DNA of 64,000 bases from assembly GCF_015206815.1 (NCBI RefSeq), contig NZ_JADEXZ010000004.1, forward strand, positions 116,974 to 180,973. Reading direction: 5' to 3'. The DNA is from Fortiea sp. LEGE XX443 (lineage in GTDB: Bacteria > Cyanobacteriota > Cyanobacteriia > Cyanobacteriales > Nostocaceae). The notes beneath the pieces were generated by a model. It had not been told where the DNA came from. It ran no database searches and saw nothing but the letters and a program-made list of their open reading frames with translations. Of the stretch, positions 1-8,621 are shown one piece after another. How positions within the stretch are numbered: the first letter of the stretch is position 1; the number at the start of each line of letters is the position of its first letter. The position numbers and the translations under genes were made by a program.

Positions 1-407
1 ACAACAATCATTAAAGCTGCTGCGGCCATCAGTAGCGGTTCTAGCAGCACACTTAAGGTAGCTGCACCAGGAGAGACATTAGCATTTTTCGTGGCAACAA
101 TTCGCCCATAGTAATGCCAAACATTCCCTGGCAGATACTTAGCGATGTTAGTTTTTAAGTAGACTTGAATGAATTGTGCAGATGGTACAGGTTGATTTAA
201 ATCGCGCAAAACCCAAGTCCAGATCCAGCCAGCCCAAGTATGTGCTAATAGAGTTACGCCTGTTGCGATCGCTAAAATTGCCCATCCTGCTGCATCAATT
301 TTGATAGCTATAACCTCAAGCCAGTGATCTTTCAGGGCTTTACCTAAAAAAAACAGTGTCCCGCCCAAAATTAACCAGCGTAAAAATTGCTTCATCACTT
401 TGGTCAT
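1..407 (-). CDS. Membrane protein, lysylphosphatidylglycerol synthase TM / UPF0104-like (partial)
   Basis: The gene runs off the left edge, so only the first 135 residues are visible. They start MTKVMKQFLRWLILG and hold several hydrophobic segments (about residues 8-20, 35-55 and 115-135). The stretch IAKYLPGNVWHYYGR matches the conserved 'K-Y-hPGN-hW' loop of the LPG_synthase_TM / UPF0104 family of polytopic inner-membrane proteins. By family this is a lipid- or polysaccharide-related membrane protein; the exact substrate cannot be inferred from the N-terminus. A second in-frame ATG lies at 395, so the start could be four residues later. Confidence 0.6.
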   Translation of the reverse strand, partial: MTKVMKQFLRWLILGGTLFFLGKALKDHWLEVIAIKIDAAGWAILAIATGVTLLAHTWAGWIWTWVLRDLNQPVPSAQFIQVYLKTNIAKYLPGNVWHYYGRIVATKNANVSPGAATLSVLLEPLLMAAAALMIV

Positions 408-932
408 TTATCTAGCTCAAGCACTAAGGGCTGAATATCTCAAATCTCATGTTACATCAGTTACATTCCAAAACCTTTGAAAAAGTACTCTTTCGGTTTG
501 AGAGATTTTAAGTATTTTTTTTAACAATTTATTATAAAAACACTGAGATTGTTCTTTTTTGATATATTGATTTTTGTTCAATTAGCTTTGTTTTGTATTG
601 CTGCTCATATATGATTTTTTTAATTTTAATATCCCCCTAAAAGGGGAATTATTTGTTATTTATTTTATTTTCTAACTAGAAACTTCATTTATCAGAATTT
701 TCAATAAACAACAGACTTTAAAAATTTGTTCTTATCTCTCCCCAGTTAGATAAAATCGGTGAATATTCAGGCAATATAATGCGACTCAAGCCAGATGTTA
801 AATGCATTTATAGTTATTAATGTTAAGAAGTTGTTGGTCTAAATAATAGTCAACTAAAACAAGAATTTAGCTTGCTTATCTAAATAATATTATGAGCAAA
901 AAAACTTGTTCATGGTTGAAAAGGAGGCATTG
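408..932. other. AT-rich intergenic region
   Basis: About 525 bases of AT-rich sequence between the divergent truncated membrane gene and the first lipoprotein gene. It has no convincing ORF, RNA gene or repeat array. It must carry the promoters of both flanking genes, but no clear -35/-10 pair stands out. A good ribosome site (AAGGAGG, 921-927) lies at its right end. Confidence 0.5.
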
Positions 933-1493
933 ATGAAAAACTTAACAGCTTTATTGAAAAAACTAAGGCTGCGCCAAATTATAACTGTATTTTTGGCAGG
1001 TCTATTGTTGATAGTTAGTACTGCTTGTACTCCTGGAAATGCTCAAGGTGCAAATCCCAAAAATCCTGCTGTGCAAGCTGGTGGTGCAAACAATCCTTAT
1101 AAGAACGGAGGCGATAAATATACTAATTATCGGATGTCCACCGATCCAAAAGTAAACAATACAGATTCTAGAAAGTTACGCGATCAAGCTTACCTACCTT
1201 CTATCTCACTAATAGCCACAAATCCAGAATCAGAAATACTCTATCCTGGCGCAGAGACACCTACAGGCAGATTAGAAAAAGAAAAAGAATTGCCACTAAT
1301 TACAAAGAAAAACTTCCAACAGCCTGAACCCGGTAATTTGATTCAAAACGAACCAGATTTAGGAACTCGTGTGCAAGAACGGCTTGAGACTGTAAAGGAA
1401 CAATTTGAAGATGCTTCTAGCTTTGTACAAGATAAAGCAGATGAAGCAAGTGCTAGACCAGAATTACAAAAAAATCCGGCAGTAGGTAGATAG
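933..1493 (+). CDS. Small cyanobacterial lipoprotein (possibly DUF6658 family)
   Basis: A 186-residue protein. The start is set by a strong AAGGAGG at 921-927 five bases before ATG 933; the in-frame TTG at 906 has no such site. The N-terminus has positively charged residues, a hydrophobic core (IITVFLAGLLLIV) and a lipobox STAC, so it should be a diacylated lipoprotein with Cys at about residue 32. The mature part is polar and Asn/Pro-rich (NPKNPAVQAGG, NNPYKNGGDKYTNYR) with a predicted helical tail (VQERLETVKEQFEDAS). It resembles proteins I recall as DUF6658 in Nostocales, but the family name is from memory. The next gene encodes a protein with a related signal region, so the two look like a duplicated pair. 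Confidence 0.7.
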   Translation: MKNLTALLKKLRLRQIITVFLAGLLLIVSTACTPGNAQGANPKNPAVQAGGANNPYKNGGDKYTNYRMSTDPKVNNTDSRKLRDQAYLPSISLIATNPESEILYPGAETPTGRLEKEKELPLITKKNFQQPEPGNLIQNEPDLGTRVQERLETVKEQFEDASSFVQDKADEASARPELQKNPAVGR

Positions 1494-1591
1494 AATTTTT
1501 GATTTGTTATGAGACGGGAGATTAAAAACTTATCTCAAATTTTATCTCCATCAATTTTGAACTTAGTTATGCAAAATCAAGGAGTAACACG

Positions 1592-2194
1592 ATGAAAAGA
1601 GTAATTGATTGGGTAAAAAACATTCGTCTTCTGAAAGTTTTAAGCGTTTTCTTGGCTGGGATGTTTCTTATCCTGACACAAGCTTGTAACAGACCTACTG
1701 TTGCAGGTCAACCACCACAGCCAAGCGCTCAACCACCAAATACTGAACGCTACGACCCCACCAAAGCCTACAATCTCAACACTCCTGAAGGCGGGATGAA
1801 TAACTTTAGTGATGTAGATCCTAGAGCAAAAACATTTGAAAAATCTGCGAGAAGCAGAGCCGAAGATTTGAGTAGAAACGCTCAAAGAAACGTTGAAGAA
1901 AAGGGCATTGACAGTCCAGAGCAATATGCCCGTAATTATCGCCAAGGTACACCCTTGGGTGAAAGGGTAAAAAACCTAGGTGAAGATATTGGTAGTTCTG
2001 CTCAAGAAACAGTAGAAGGCGTAGTTAAAGGCACTCAGCGCGGTTTGGAAAACATCAAGGAAAACACAGGGAATACTACTCAGGGCTTGACAAAAAATGT
2101 CCAACGTGCAGGTGAAGATACTGCTAAAAGCATTCAACGACGAGCTGAAGATACAGGCGATTCCGTAAATCGTACACTCCGCAATATTGACTAA
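1592..2194 (+). CDS. Lipoprotein with LEA-like amphipathic repeat tail
   Basis: A 200-residue protein with AAGGAG at 1579-1584 before ATG. The signal region (KNIRLLKVLSVFLAGMFLIL, lipobox LTQAC) closely parallels the preceding lipoprotein. From about residue 85 the mature part is a long charged amphipathic helix region with loosely repeated 11-residue patterns such as SRAEDLSRNAQ, SAQETVEGVVK and TAKSIQRRAED, low in aromatics and rich in Glu, Lys, Arg, Thr and Asn. Such repeats resemble LEA-type or apolipoprotein-like helices. An envelope-stability or desiccation role is inference only. It ends in a clear terminator hairpin. Confidence 0.7.
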   Translation: MKRVIDWVKNIRLLKVLSVFLAGMFLILTQACNRPTVAGQPPQPSAQPPNTERYDPTKAYNLNTPEGGMNNFSDVDPRAKTFEKSARSRAEDLSRNAQRNVEEKGIDSPEQYARNYRQGTPLGERVKNLGEDIGSSAQETVEGVVKGTQRGLENIKENTGNTTQGLTKNVQRAGEDTAKSIQRRAEDTGDSVNRTLRNID

Positions 2195-2227
2195 AATCTA
2201 GTTAATTTAGAGTAAAGTACAGAATCT

Positions 2228-2260
2228 AGGAGCCAGAATAAATTCTAAATTCTGGCTCCT
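2228..2260 (+). terminator. Rho-independent terminator after the lipoprotein pair
   Basis: A perfect 12-bp stem (AGGAGCCAGAAT at 2228-2239 with ATTCTGGCTCCT at 2249-2260, 9-base loop) is followed by a T-run at 2264-2270. It lies between the lipoprotein stop and the convergent larC stop and should end transcription from the left. Confidence 0.8.
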
Positions 2261-2268
2261 GGATTTTT

Positions 2269-3534
2269 TTATGAATACCAACTCTGAAGAGCTAACCTTT
2301 GAATTTCGCGCCAAGGCAGATTGTGTTTTCGCGCTAATTCGGCACAGTCTTCATATTCTGGCTGTACATTGATAATGGATTTCGCTTGTGATTCTCCTTG
2401 CCATGCAACTTTGACACGCACCTTGCCATATTTTATTTCCACATGTTGAATTTCCCGTTGTAAGATGGCGCGTTGCTGGGTAGTGCGACGAATGCCTAAG
2501 GTAGTGGTTTCGCTAAATAAAACTGCTTCACAGTTGAGTAAATTGTCTGGATGACAGATGACTGTTAATAAAATACCCGGACGAGACTTTTTCATACCTA
2601 TTGGTTGGGTAAAGACATCCACAGCACCAGCGGCAAATAACGCTTCAAATACATAGCCAACTGCCTGGGGATTTAAGTCATCAATTTGAGTTTCGAGTAC
2701 TGATATTGTTTCTATAATCGGGCTGGTTTCTTGAGAATTTGCGACATCTGCCTGTAGGCTGGTGCTTTCACCCAGCCATAGGCGTAGTATATTGGGAATA
2801 GGAAGATTCATAGTTCCCGCTCCCAATCCCACTTGTTTAATTGTCATCGATGGCGGTGTACCAAATCCTTGGACTAATGTAGTGGCGATCGCTGCTCCTG
2901 TTGGTGTCACCAGTTCCTTTTCAATGCCGTTACTATAAACTGGACAACCCCTCATTTCCCATAATTTCAATACTGCTGGCACTGGTACTGCCATTTGACC
3001 GTGTGCAGCCCGCACCGTACCACCTCCTGTTGGAAATGCCGAGCAATATAATAAGGGAAATCCTGCGCGATCGCTATCAATTCCTAACCAATCTAGCCCC
3101 AAACAAGTACCAACAATATCCACAATCGCATCCACAGCACCCACTTCATGGAAGTGTACTTTTTCTGGTGCAATTCCATGCACAGCGCCTTCTGCTACTG
3201 CTAATTGTCGGAATACTGCTAAACTCCAAGCTTCTGCTCGTGATGGCAATCCTGCCTGAAGAATCATTTGCTCAATTACTGGCAAATGGCGGCCATGATG
3301 GTGATCATGTTCGTGGTCATGGAGATGATGCTCTACTAAATTCACATGCAGCTTAGTTGCCTGTTGACCATTTTTCTGCACAAATTCTGCCCTTAAATGG
3401 TACTCTTGGGCAATTCCTAAGCCATTCAATTTTGTAGTTAAATACTCCACAGGAACACCCAGACTCACTAAGGCTCCTAGGCACATATCACCAGAAATTC
3501 CCGTTGGGCATTGAAGATAAGCTATTTTACTCAT
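2269..3534 (-). CDS. larC: LarC, nickel pincer cofactor biosynthesis protein
   Basis: A 421-residue LarC-family protein. LarC is a CTP-dependent cyclometallase that inserts nickel into the pyridinium bis-thiocarboxylate cofactor used by lactate racemase-like enzymes. Visible signatures are the N-terminal [13 protein letters not shown], the histidine-rich stretch [15 protein letters not shown] at about residues 69-83 (likely nickel binding), [14 protein letters not shown], and the C-terminal [17 protein letters not shown] segment. In some lactobacilli larC is split and joined by programmed frameshift; here it is one intact frame. No larB, larE or larA lies in the window. It is divergent from the YrdC-like gene, with only 92 bases between starts. 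Confidence 0.9.
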   Translation of the reverse strand: MSKIAYLQCPTGISGDMCLGALVSLGVPVEYLTTKLNGLGIAQEYHLRAEFVQKNGQQATKLHVNLVEHHLHDHEHDHHHGRHLPVIEQMILQAGLPSRAEAWSLAVFRQLAVAEGAVHGIAPEKVHFHEVGAVDAIVDIVGTCLGLDWLGIDSDRAGFPLLYCSAFPTGGGTVRAAHGQMAVPVPAVLKLWEMRGCPVYSNGIEKELVTPTGAAIATTLVQGFGTPPSMTIKQVGLGAGTMNLPIPNILRLWLGESTSLQADVANSQETSPIIETISVLETQIDDLNPQAVGYVFEALFAAGAVDVFTQPIGMKKSRPGILLTVICHPDNLLNCEAVLFSETTTLGIRRTTQQRAILQREIQHVEIKYGKVRVKVAWQGESQAKSIINVQPEYEDCAELARKHNLPWREIQRLALQSWYS

Positions 3535-3626
3535 ATGGGTTAGTTAATGGTCAATGGTCAACAGTCCATAGTTATTTTCCCCCTTACTCCCTGCCCCCTG
3601 CTCCATTTCTCCAAATACCGTGTTCT

Positions 3627-4286
3627 ATGGCAAAAATTCTCACAGTGCATCCGGACAATCCCCAAAGCCGCCGAATAGAGGAAATAAAGTCAGCGCTCTC
3701 TAATGGCGCGGTCATGCTTTACCCTACTGATACGGTCTATGCGATCGGTTGTGATTTAAATGCCAAGTCAGCGGTGGAACGAGTGAGGCAAATTAAGCAG
3801 TTAGCAAATGATAAACCATTAACATTTTTGTGTCCTTCATTGTCAAATGTAGCGACTTATGCGTTTGTCAGCGATACAGCTTATCGGTTAATGAAGCGTC
3901 TTATCCCAGGCCCTTACACGTTTTTGCTACCCGCTACTAAGTTAGTACCGCGACTAGTGCAGAATCCCAAGCGGAAAACTACAGGTATTCGCGTACCAGA
4001 TCATGCCGTATGCCTAGCTTTGCTAGAAGCTTTAGGAAACCCGATTATTTCTACTTCGGCACATTTGCCGCCTAACGAGGCCGATGATGGGCAATTTGTA
4101 CTAGATGCTGAACTTAGGCTATCACGAGTAGAGCTATTTGATTATCTGGATAACTTAGTAGATATGATTATAGATACTGGAGAAGAACCAACCTATGAAG
4201 TATCGACAATTTTAGACTTGACGGGAGACAAACCAATGATTATGAGACGAGGCTTAGGTTGGGAAGCAGTAGAGGCCTGGGTATAA
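3627..4286 (+). CDS. Sua5/YciO/YrdC-family (threonylcarbamoyl-AMP synthase-like) protein
   Basis: A 219-residue single-domain protein starting MAKILTVHPDNPQS. The upstream in-frame extension to 3504 consists of repeat-like C/T-rich sequence and was left out. Motifs include the KR-x-S/T-like nucleotide loop region (VMLYPTDTVYAIGCD), KPLTFLCPSLSN, PGPYTFLLPAT, GIRVPDHAVC and PIISTSAHLPP, all typical of the YrdC fold. Full Sua5/TsaC proteins make threonylcarbamoyl-AMP for tRNA t6A37; YciO-type paralogues are closely similar, and this short form with few extra domains may be YciO rather than the main TsaC. Confidence 0.85.
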   Translation: MAKILTVHPDNPQSRRIEEIKSALSNGAVMLYPTDTVYAIGCDLNAKSAVERVRQIKQLANDKPLTFLCPSLSNVATYAFVSDTAYRLMKRLIPGPYTFLLPATKLVPRLVQNPKRKTTGIRVPDHAVCLALLEALGNPIISTSAHLPPNEADDGQFVLDAELRLSRVELFDYLDNLVDMIIDTGEEPTYEVSTILDLTGDKPMIMRRGLGWEAVEAWV

Positions 4287-4657
4287 ACACTATACTTCAC
4301 AAGCTGAAATCTTGGTTTCGGAAATATGTAATAAAAACGCTCCAGTTTTGTGATTGTCATATTTACAATAGCTGGGAGTAGGTAGTCAGGATAGGAGTAA
4401 AAGTTTATCCAGCAAGCATTTTAACCAGTTGTGGGCGTGATTAATCTATATGTGCCGCCCTCATTATGGTTACGGATAAAAAAAGCGACACATTACTTTC
4501 ACTGTAACTTTTTTAAATTTTCTACAGTCATATACATGAGCAGTGCTGGCAATGAATCTTGTATGGATGAATACTTAATAACTTTCCAGACAAGACCGTT
4601 TTCAGATGCTATCTTTGCGTTGTAGTTACGGTGCTATACCCTACCCTAGGAAAATTC
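4287..4657. other. Upstream region of the HetZ-family gene
   Basis: About 370 bases without a supported gene. A 64-codon frame at 4431-4625 has no ribosome site and no recognisable domain, so it is not called. The region presumably holds the promoter of the regulator downstream; no clear NtcA palindrome (GTA-N8-TAC) was found by eye. Confidence 0.4.
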
Positions 4658-5875
4658 ATGAAAGCTAACCTTGTAAATCTACCAACTTCCACACCCAATT
4701 TTGTTGTAAGCAATGTTGCTATTGAAGAATTTCCCGCTACAGATACGTTGATGCAACTGCTGTGTCAGGAAATACAAGCGCAAGCTAAAGCTGGTTCTGG
4801 ATGTATACAAGCTGTAGCCCAACGCATAGCTAAAGAAGTAAAACGGATTTGTGATAAAAGTTCCCGCATCCAAACATCTGGAGAGATTCAATCTTGGCAG
4901 CTAACTTTAGCAAAACATCGTCTGCACAAGTGTCTGCATTACTACCAACTTGGTTCCCGACGAGGACGGGTAGAGTTACACAGTAGTTTAGGTGCGATGG
5001 TTTATCGCCATGTTACACCATCCGGGGCAGAGTACGGATTTGAAGCTCGTTACAACCTAATTGAAGATTTTCTGCAAGCTTTTTATATTGAGGCGATTAA
5101 AGCTTTCCGCCGGGAAAATGAATTAGCTGAAGATTACCAGCCCAGAACTCAGCTGCAATTAGCTGAATATATGGCATTTACAGAACAGTATGCCAAACGT
5201 CGCATCAATTTACCTGGTGGGAATAATCAACAATTGATTATCTTACGCGCTCAAGGTTTTGCCCGTCGTCAACCCCAAGAAACGGCTGTAGATATTGAAA
5301 TGGCGGTAGATTCTGCTAAGAGTGAAGAAGCAGAATCTTACCAACGTAACCCTGCGGTGCAGCAAATCCGCTCTAAAATGATTGCTCAAGGTAATGTTGA
5401 TTTATCGGAAGAGTCAGAACGCGATCGCGTCATCTCGGAATTAGTAAAATATTTAGAATCTCAAGGTCAATCTGACTGTATCGATTACCTCAGTCTGAAA
5501 CTCCAAGACCTCTCTGCGCCCGAAATTGACCAAATTCTTGGTTTAACTAGCCGTCAGCGCGATTATTTGCAACAGCGCTTCAAATATCATGTGGAAAAGT
5601 TCGCCAAGCATCACCAATGGCAATTAGTTCATCAATGGTTAGGTGCAGGTTTAGAGCAAAAATTAGGTTTGTCCTCCCAGCAGTGGGAAACCTTTGTTAA
5701 GGTACTTTCTCCTCAGCAGCAGGAAATTTTGCAGTTAAAAGCAGCAAGAAATAGTGATCAGGCGATCGCTAAGGCTTTAAAATGCACTCCTAAACAATTA
5801 CAAAAACGCTGGACTCAATTACTAGAGATCGCTTGGGAAATTCGCAACGGTAATACTGAAGTGCAAACGGGTTGA
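4658..5875 (+). CDS. HetZ-family heterocyst differentiation regulator (HetZ-related)
   Basis: A 405-residue protein from ATG 4658; a GTG at 4631 would add nine residues but the family-like sequence begins MKANLVNLPTSTPNF. Recognisable HetZ-family blocks include RIAKEVKRICDKSSRIQTSG, LGSRRGRVELHSSLGAMVYR, IEDFLQAFYIEAIKAFRREN, LAEYMAFTEQYAKRRI and DLSAPEIDQILGLTSRQRDY. The C-terminal LSPQQQEILQLKAA..DQAIAKAL looks like a sigma-region-4-type helix-turn-helix. In Anabaena, HetZ acts early in heterocyst commitment and interacts with HetR and PatU3. Here no patU or hetP is adjacent and the N-terminus differs from what I remember of Alr0099, so it may be a HetZ paralogue. Confidence 0.8.
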   Translation: MKANLVNLPTSTPNFVVSNVAIEEFPATDTLMQLLCQEIQAQAKAGSGCIQAVAQRIAKEVKRICDKSSRIQTSGEIQSWQLTLAKHRLHKCLHYYQLGSRRGRVELHSSLGAMVYRHVTPSGAEYGFEARYNLIEDFLQAFYIEAIKAFRRENELAEDYQPRTQLQLAEYMAFTEQYAKRRINLPGGNNQQLIILRAQGFARRQPQETAVDIEMAVDSAKSEEAESYQRNPAVQQIRSKMIAQGNVDLSEESERDRVISELVKYLESQGQSDCIDYLSLKLQDLSAPEIDQILGLTSRQRDYLQQRFKYHVEKFAKHHQWQLVHQWLGAGLEQKLGLSSQQWETFVKVLSPQQQEILQLKAARNSDQAIAKALKCTPKQLQKRWTQLLEIAWEIRNGNTEVQTG

Positions 5876-5934
5876 GTTGAAACGCAGAGTGTTGCTGAGA
5901 GAAGTTGCGGTGCGGAGGTTCCTTTTGTGGAGTA

Positions 5935-6075
5935 AACTTCTCCTAATCGGAGACGCTACGCAAATGGTGAGTAAACGCAACGGTACGCGGAGTTTTTGTT
6001 CATCTAAATTTATTGGCGTTGATCTGTCTTGAAAAGTTTTACGCCGGGAAACCCGGAGTTTCGCAAACTTTTCGC
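5935..6075. repeat. Nostoc-type dispersed repeat elements in a 360-bp spacer
   Basis: The spacer 5876-6235 holds a dispersed element containing TCGGAGACGCTACGC (5947-5961), whose core recurs as TCGGAGACGCTGCGC at 30586-30600 and in shorter form near 24207. A second, hairpin-like element follows (ACGCCGGGAAACCCGGAGT, about 6041-6059, with CCGGG/CCCGG pairing). These are non-coding repeats common in Nostocales; no gene is seen here. Confidence 0.65.
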
Positions 6076-6235
6076 TGCGTGCATCGGTGGTTAAATTTGC
6101 CTTTAGTTTTTAGTACATAAGTACCAAAATATCCGACTTATTTCAGGTTTAAAAATTCATATTAAGTAACTGTCTATATGTCCCTGCTTCCATGAAATTC
6201 TAGAATAGATAGGAAGTTTGGTGGAGGACTTGAGA

Positions 6236-6712
6236 ATGACGATGACTCAAGGCAAACGGGCAAATCAGGCAGGGAAAATTTTAGAAAGTAATATAGAAGC
6301 AACATTAAATGGACATAATTATTTTCAAATAGGAAATCACGTCACGAAGGAATATCTTCTAACTGCTACTTTATTATCAAAACGCTATGCAAAACAAGTT
6401 TATATCGGTGCTGGAATTTATAATACTTTGTTGAAAGTTGATTTTTATGTTATTGGCTTACCAATCATTCCAAAAGGGTTAATTATTGAATGTAAATGGC
6501 AAGAAAGTGGTGGTTCTGTAGATGAAAAGTTTCCTTATCTAAGCATGAACATTCAAGAATATTATCCAGCACCAACGATTGTTGTAATTGGTGGTGAAGG
6601 TATGCGAGAAGGTGCTATTCAATGGCTCAGACAACAAGTTACGTCAAACCATAACTTATTAGGAGTTTACAGTTTAGATAGATTTATTGCCTGGGCTAAT
6701 AAAAATTTTTAA
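6236..6712 (+). CDS. PD-(D/E)XK nuclease-like protein, putative restriction endonuclease
   Basis: A 158-residue protein. GGAGG at 6223-6227, eight bases before ATG 6236, fixes the start over the upstream TTG. The core has a PD-(D/E)XK active-site pattern: Asp69 in KVDFYVIG, then Glu85-x-Lys87 in LIIECKWQESGG, with a following Gln/Ser. The early TQGKRANQAGKILESNIEATL helix is typical of small PD-(D/E)XK nucleases. It converges on, and overlaps by four bases, a Dam-type methyltransferase gene, which suggests a type II restriction-modification pair; the pairing is inference. It could also be a solitary repair or housekeeping nuclease. Confidence 0.7.
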   Translation: MTMTQGKRANQAGKILESNIEATLNGHNYFQIGNHVTKEYLLTATLLSKRYAKQVYIGAGIYNTLLKVDFYVIGLPIIPKGLIIECKWQESGGSVDEKFPYLSMNIQEYYPAPTIVVIGGEGMREGAIQWLRQQVTSNHNLLGVYSLDRFIAWANKNF

Positions 6713-7542
6713 TAGGAAGTAATTAATAATTCGCTAACTATTCCTCGCTTTTTAGTATTAGAATTAATTGAACGATTGGCAGTAATTGGATAAATCGTAA
6801 AATTGATTTGACTGTATATTTCTCTTATAAACGCACAATCAGAATTACATACCATAACTTTTACGCCACGACTTGCTAGTTCTGCACAAACATCTCGTAA
6901 ACGTTTCTGGTCTTGTTCGCCAAAAGAATTACCATTATAGCCTGTAAAATAGCTGGTATTGCTAATAGGATGATAAGGTGGATCGCAAAAGACAAAATCC
7001 TCACTACTAGTTGCATAATTTAGTACATTCATAAAGTCTGCTTGTTTAATCTCACACAATGAAAGAGCTTTAGATGCAGTCCTGAGTAAATCTTCTGGAC
7101 AAATATTAGGGTTTTTATAACTGCCCAAAGGAACGTTAAATTTACCTTGAGAATTTACTCGATATAAACCGTTATAACAAGTTTTATTCAGATAAATTAA
7201 ACGGGCAGCTTGTTCTAAATCATTCACGCCTGGATTGGAGCGAATACTGTAATAATAATCTCGATTATGTCTAGGTTTATGATATTTTAATAAGCAGATT
7301 AAATTTTCAACTTGATCTCTTACACAGCGATAGGTAGTAATTAGTTCGGCATTAATATCACTTAAAATTGCCGTTTTTGGTTGCAAATAGAAAAAAACAG
7401 CACCACCACCTAAAAATGGTTCGTAGTAAGTCTGATAAAACTTGGGAAAATAAGGAATATATTGTTGAATTAATCTACTTTTACCTCCAGCCCATTTTAA
7501 AAATGGACGCGGACAGGTTTCAGGAAGCATTTGAATAACCAT
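6709..7542 (-). CDS. Dam-type DNA adenine N6-methyltransferase (D12 class)
   Basis: A 277-residue methyltransferase. SAM-binding motif is FLKWAGGKSRL (residues 14-24), the next block is YYEPFLGGGAVFFYL (39-53), and catalytic motif IV is CDPPY at 186-190. TCYNGLYRVNSQGKFNVPLG (121-140) matches Dam/M.DpnII-type enzymes, so recognition of GATC is likely; this would methylate the GATC core of the HIP1 octamers. Anabaena has a similar solitary Dam-like enzyme (DmtA), so this may be that housekeeping enzyme rather than the partner of the adjoining nuclease. Confidence 0.88.
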   Translation of the reverse strand: MVIQMLPETCPRPFLKWAGGKSRLIQQYIPYFPKFYQTYYEPFLGGGAVFFYLQPKTAILSDINAELITTYRCVRDQVENLICLLKYHKPRHNRDYYYSIRSNPGVNDLEQAARLIYLNKTCYNGLYRVNSQGKFNVPLGSYKNPNICPEDLLRTASKALSLCEIKQADFMNVLNYATSSEDFVFCDPPYHPISNTSYFTGYNGNSFGEQDQKRLRDVCAELASRGVKVMVCNSDCAFIREIYSQINFTIYPITANRSINSNTKKRGIVSELLITSY

Positions 7543-7705
7543 TTACAAAGAAGTTCACTAAAATTAAGCTAATAAATATAACAGGATATAACTGACGACG
7601 CATATTCTATATTAAGTGAGTATTTTTCATCTGCATAGATTACAATTGGGTAGATAAAGCATATCAAAACAAACGTCAGTTCATAACAAGGCAGTTTAGA
7701 TTTCC

Positions 7706-7912
7706 ATGTTTGACGGATTTTGGGATAACGTTTTTCGCTACCCCCGCTACTTGATTACTATCCTCGTCGGGCTTTTGGTGAACACATTTGAGCCATTAAT
7801 GCCCTTGCTAAAACGCCCAGTCACCTTAGTTGCAGTTGTCGGCTTATTACTGGGCAGTCTGGCCTTTGTGACTCTGACCCTACGCGCTATGCTAGGCTTG
7901 AGTACAATTTAA
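7706..7912 (+). CDS. DUF751 / Ycf33-like small membrane protein
   Basis: A 68-residue protein starting MFDGFWDNVFRYPRYLITIL. It has two hydrophobic helices (about residues 16-28 and 41-63) joined by PLMPLLKRPVT. The pattern FWDNVFRYPRY..LLKRPV..LRAMLGL is that of the cyanobacterial/plastid DUF751 family, function unknown, probably thylakoid or plasma membrane. It precedes rbfA on the same strand with a repeat-bearing 184-base spacer; the two genes are often neighbours in cyanobacteria. Confidence 0.85.
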   Translation: MFDGFWDNVFRYPRYLITILVGLLVNTFEPLMPLLKRPVTLVAVVGLLLGSLAFVTLTLRAMLGLSTI

Positions 7913-7982
7913 GCTGGGAAAGCTTCTGGCTATGGCTTTTGCTGTTGTTATAGCCGAAAATCTGATAGCCACTGGGTTTATA

Positions 7983-8024
7983 CTCAGCACGGGCTGAACG
8001 CCCCGCTACCGCTAACAGCACTCA
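7983..8024 (+). repeat. 42-bp dispersed repeat, second copy inside trpD
   Basis: A 42-base element beginning CTCAGCACGGGCTGAACG and ending GCTAACAGCACTCA lies between the DUF751 gene and rbfA. The reverse complement of the same element, with two mismatches, lies inside the trpD coding sequence at 46548-46589. Confidence 0.85.
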
Positions 8025-8096
8025 CCACTTTGTTAGAGTCCTTCCTAGATTTCAACTATTGATGTTTTATAACCTCTGTGCGGAGGCAAAGATTTT

Positions 8097-8507
8097 ATGG
8101 CTACAAATCGCCGCGTTTCCCGTGTTGCTGAATTAATCAAACGGGAAGTTAGCCAAATGTTACTCAACGGTATTAAAGATGACCGTGTGGGTTCAGGTAT
8201 GGTTAGTGTCACCGATGTAGACGTTTCTGGCGATTTGCAGCACGCCAAAATTTACGTCAGTATTTATGGTACAGAGGAAGCTAAGGCAGAAACAATGGCA
8301 GGCTTAAAGTCGGCTACTGGTTATGTGCGTAGTGAACTTGGTGCTAGAGTCAGGCTGCGTCGGACACCAGAGGTGATTTTTATTGAAGACCGTTCTATAG
8401 AACGGGGTACTAAAGTATTATCGCTGTTAAACAGACTCCAGGATCAGCGATCGCCAGAAACTTCCGATATAGAAGAAGATATAGACGCAGAAGCAGGTTG
8501 GGAATAA
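8097..8507 (+). CDS. rbfA: Ribosome-binding factor A
   Basis: A 136-residue RbfA, the KH-fold factor needed for 30S subunit maturation and cold adaptation. Typical blocks are [38 protein letters not shown], the [26 protein letters not shown] core and the late [14 protein letters not shown] short acidic tail ([12 protein letters not shown]) follows. Length is normal for the family. No nusA or infB is nearby. Confidence 0.95.
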   Translation: MATNRRVSRVAELIKREVSQMLLNGIKDDRVGSGMVSVTDVDVSGDLQHAKIYVSIYGTEEAKAETMAGLKSATGYVRSELGARVRLRRTPEVIFIEDRSIERGTKVLSLLNRLQDQRSPETSDIEEDIDAEAGWE

Positions 8508-8621
8508 CAAATTACCGTATTAGGGGCGCAAAACCGCCCCCGATTCGTGTAAATTACAAAATATAAAACCTTATACAATCTGGCAAAATTCATACCTAGC
8601 AAATAGATTTATACTCAGCAC

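Noticed and set aside
4431..4625. A 64-codon frame before the HetZ-family gene
   Set aside because: No ribosome site, no recognisable domain, overlaps a likely promoter region.
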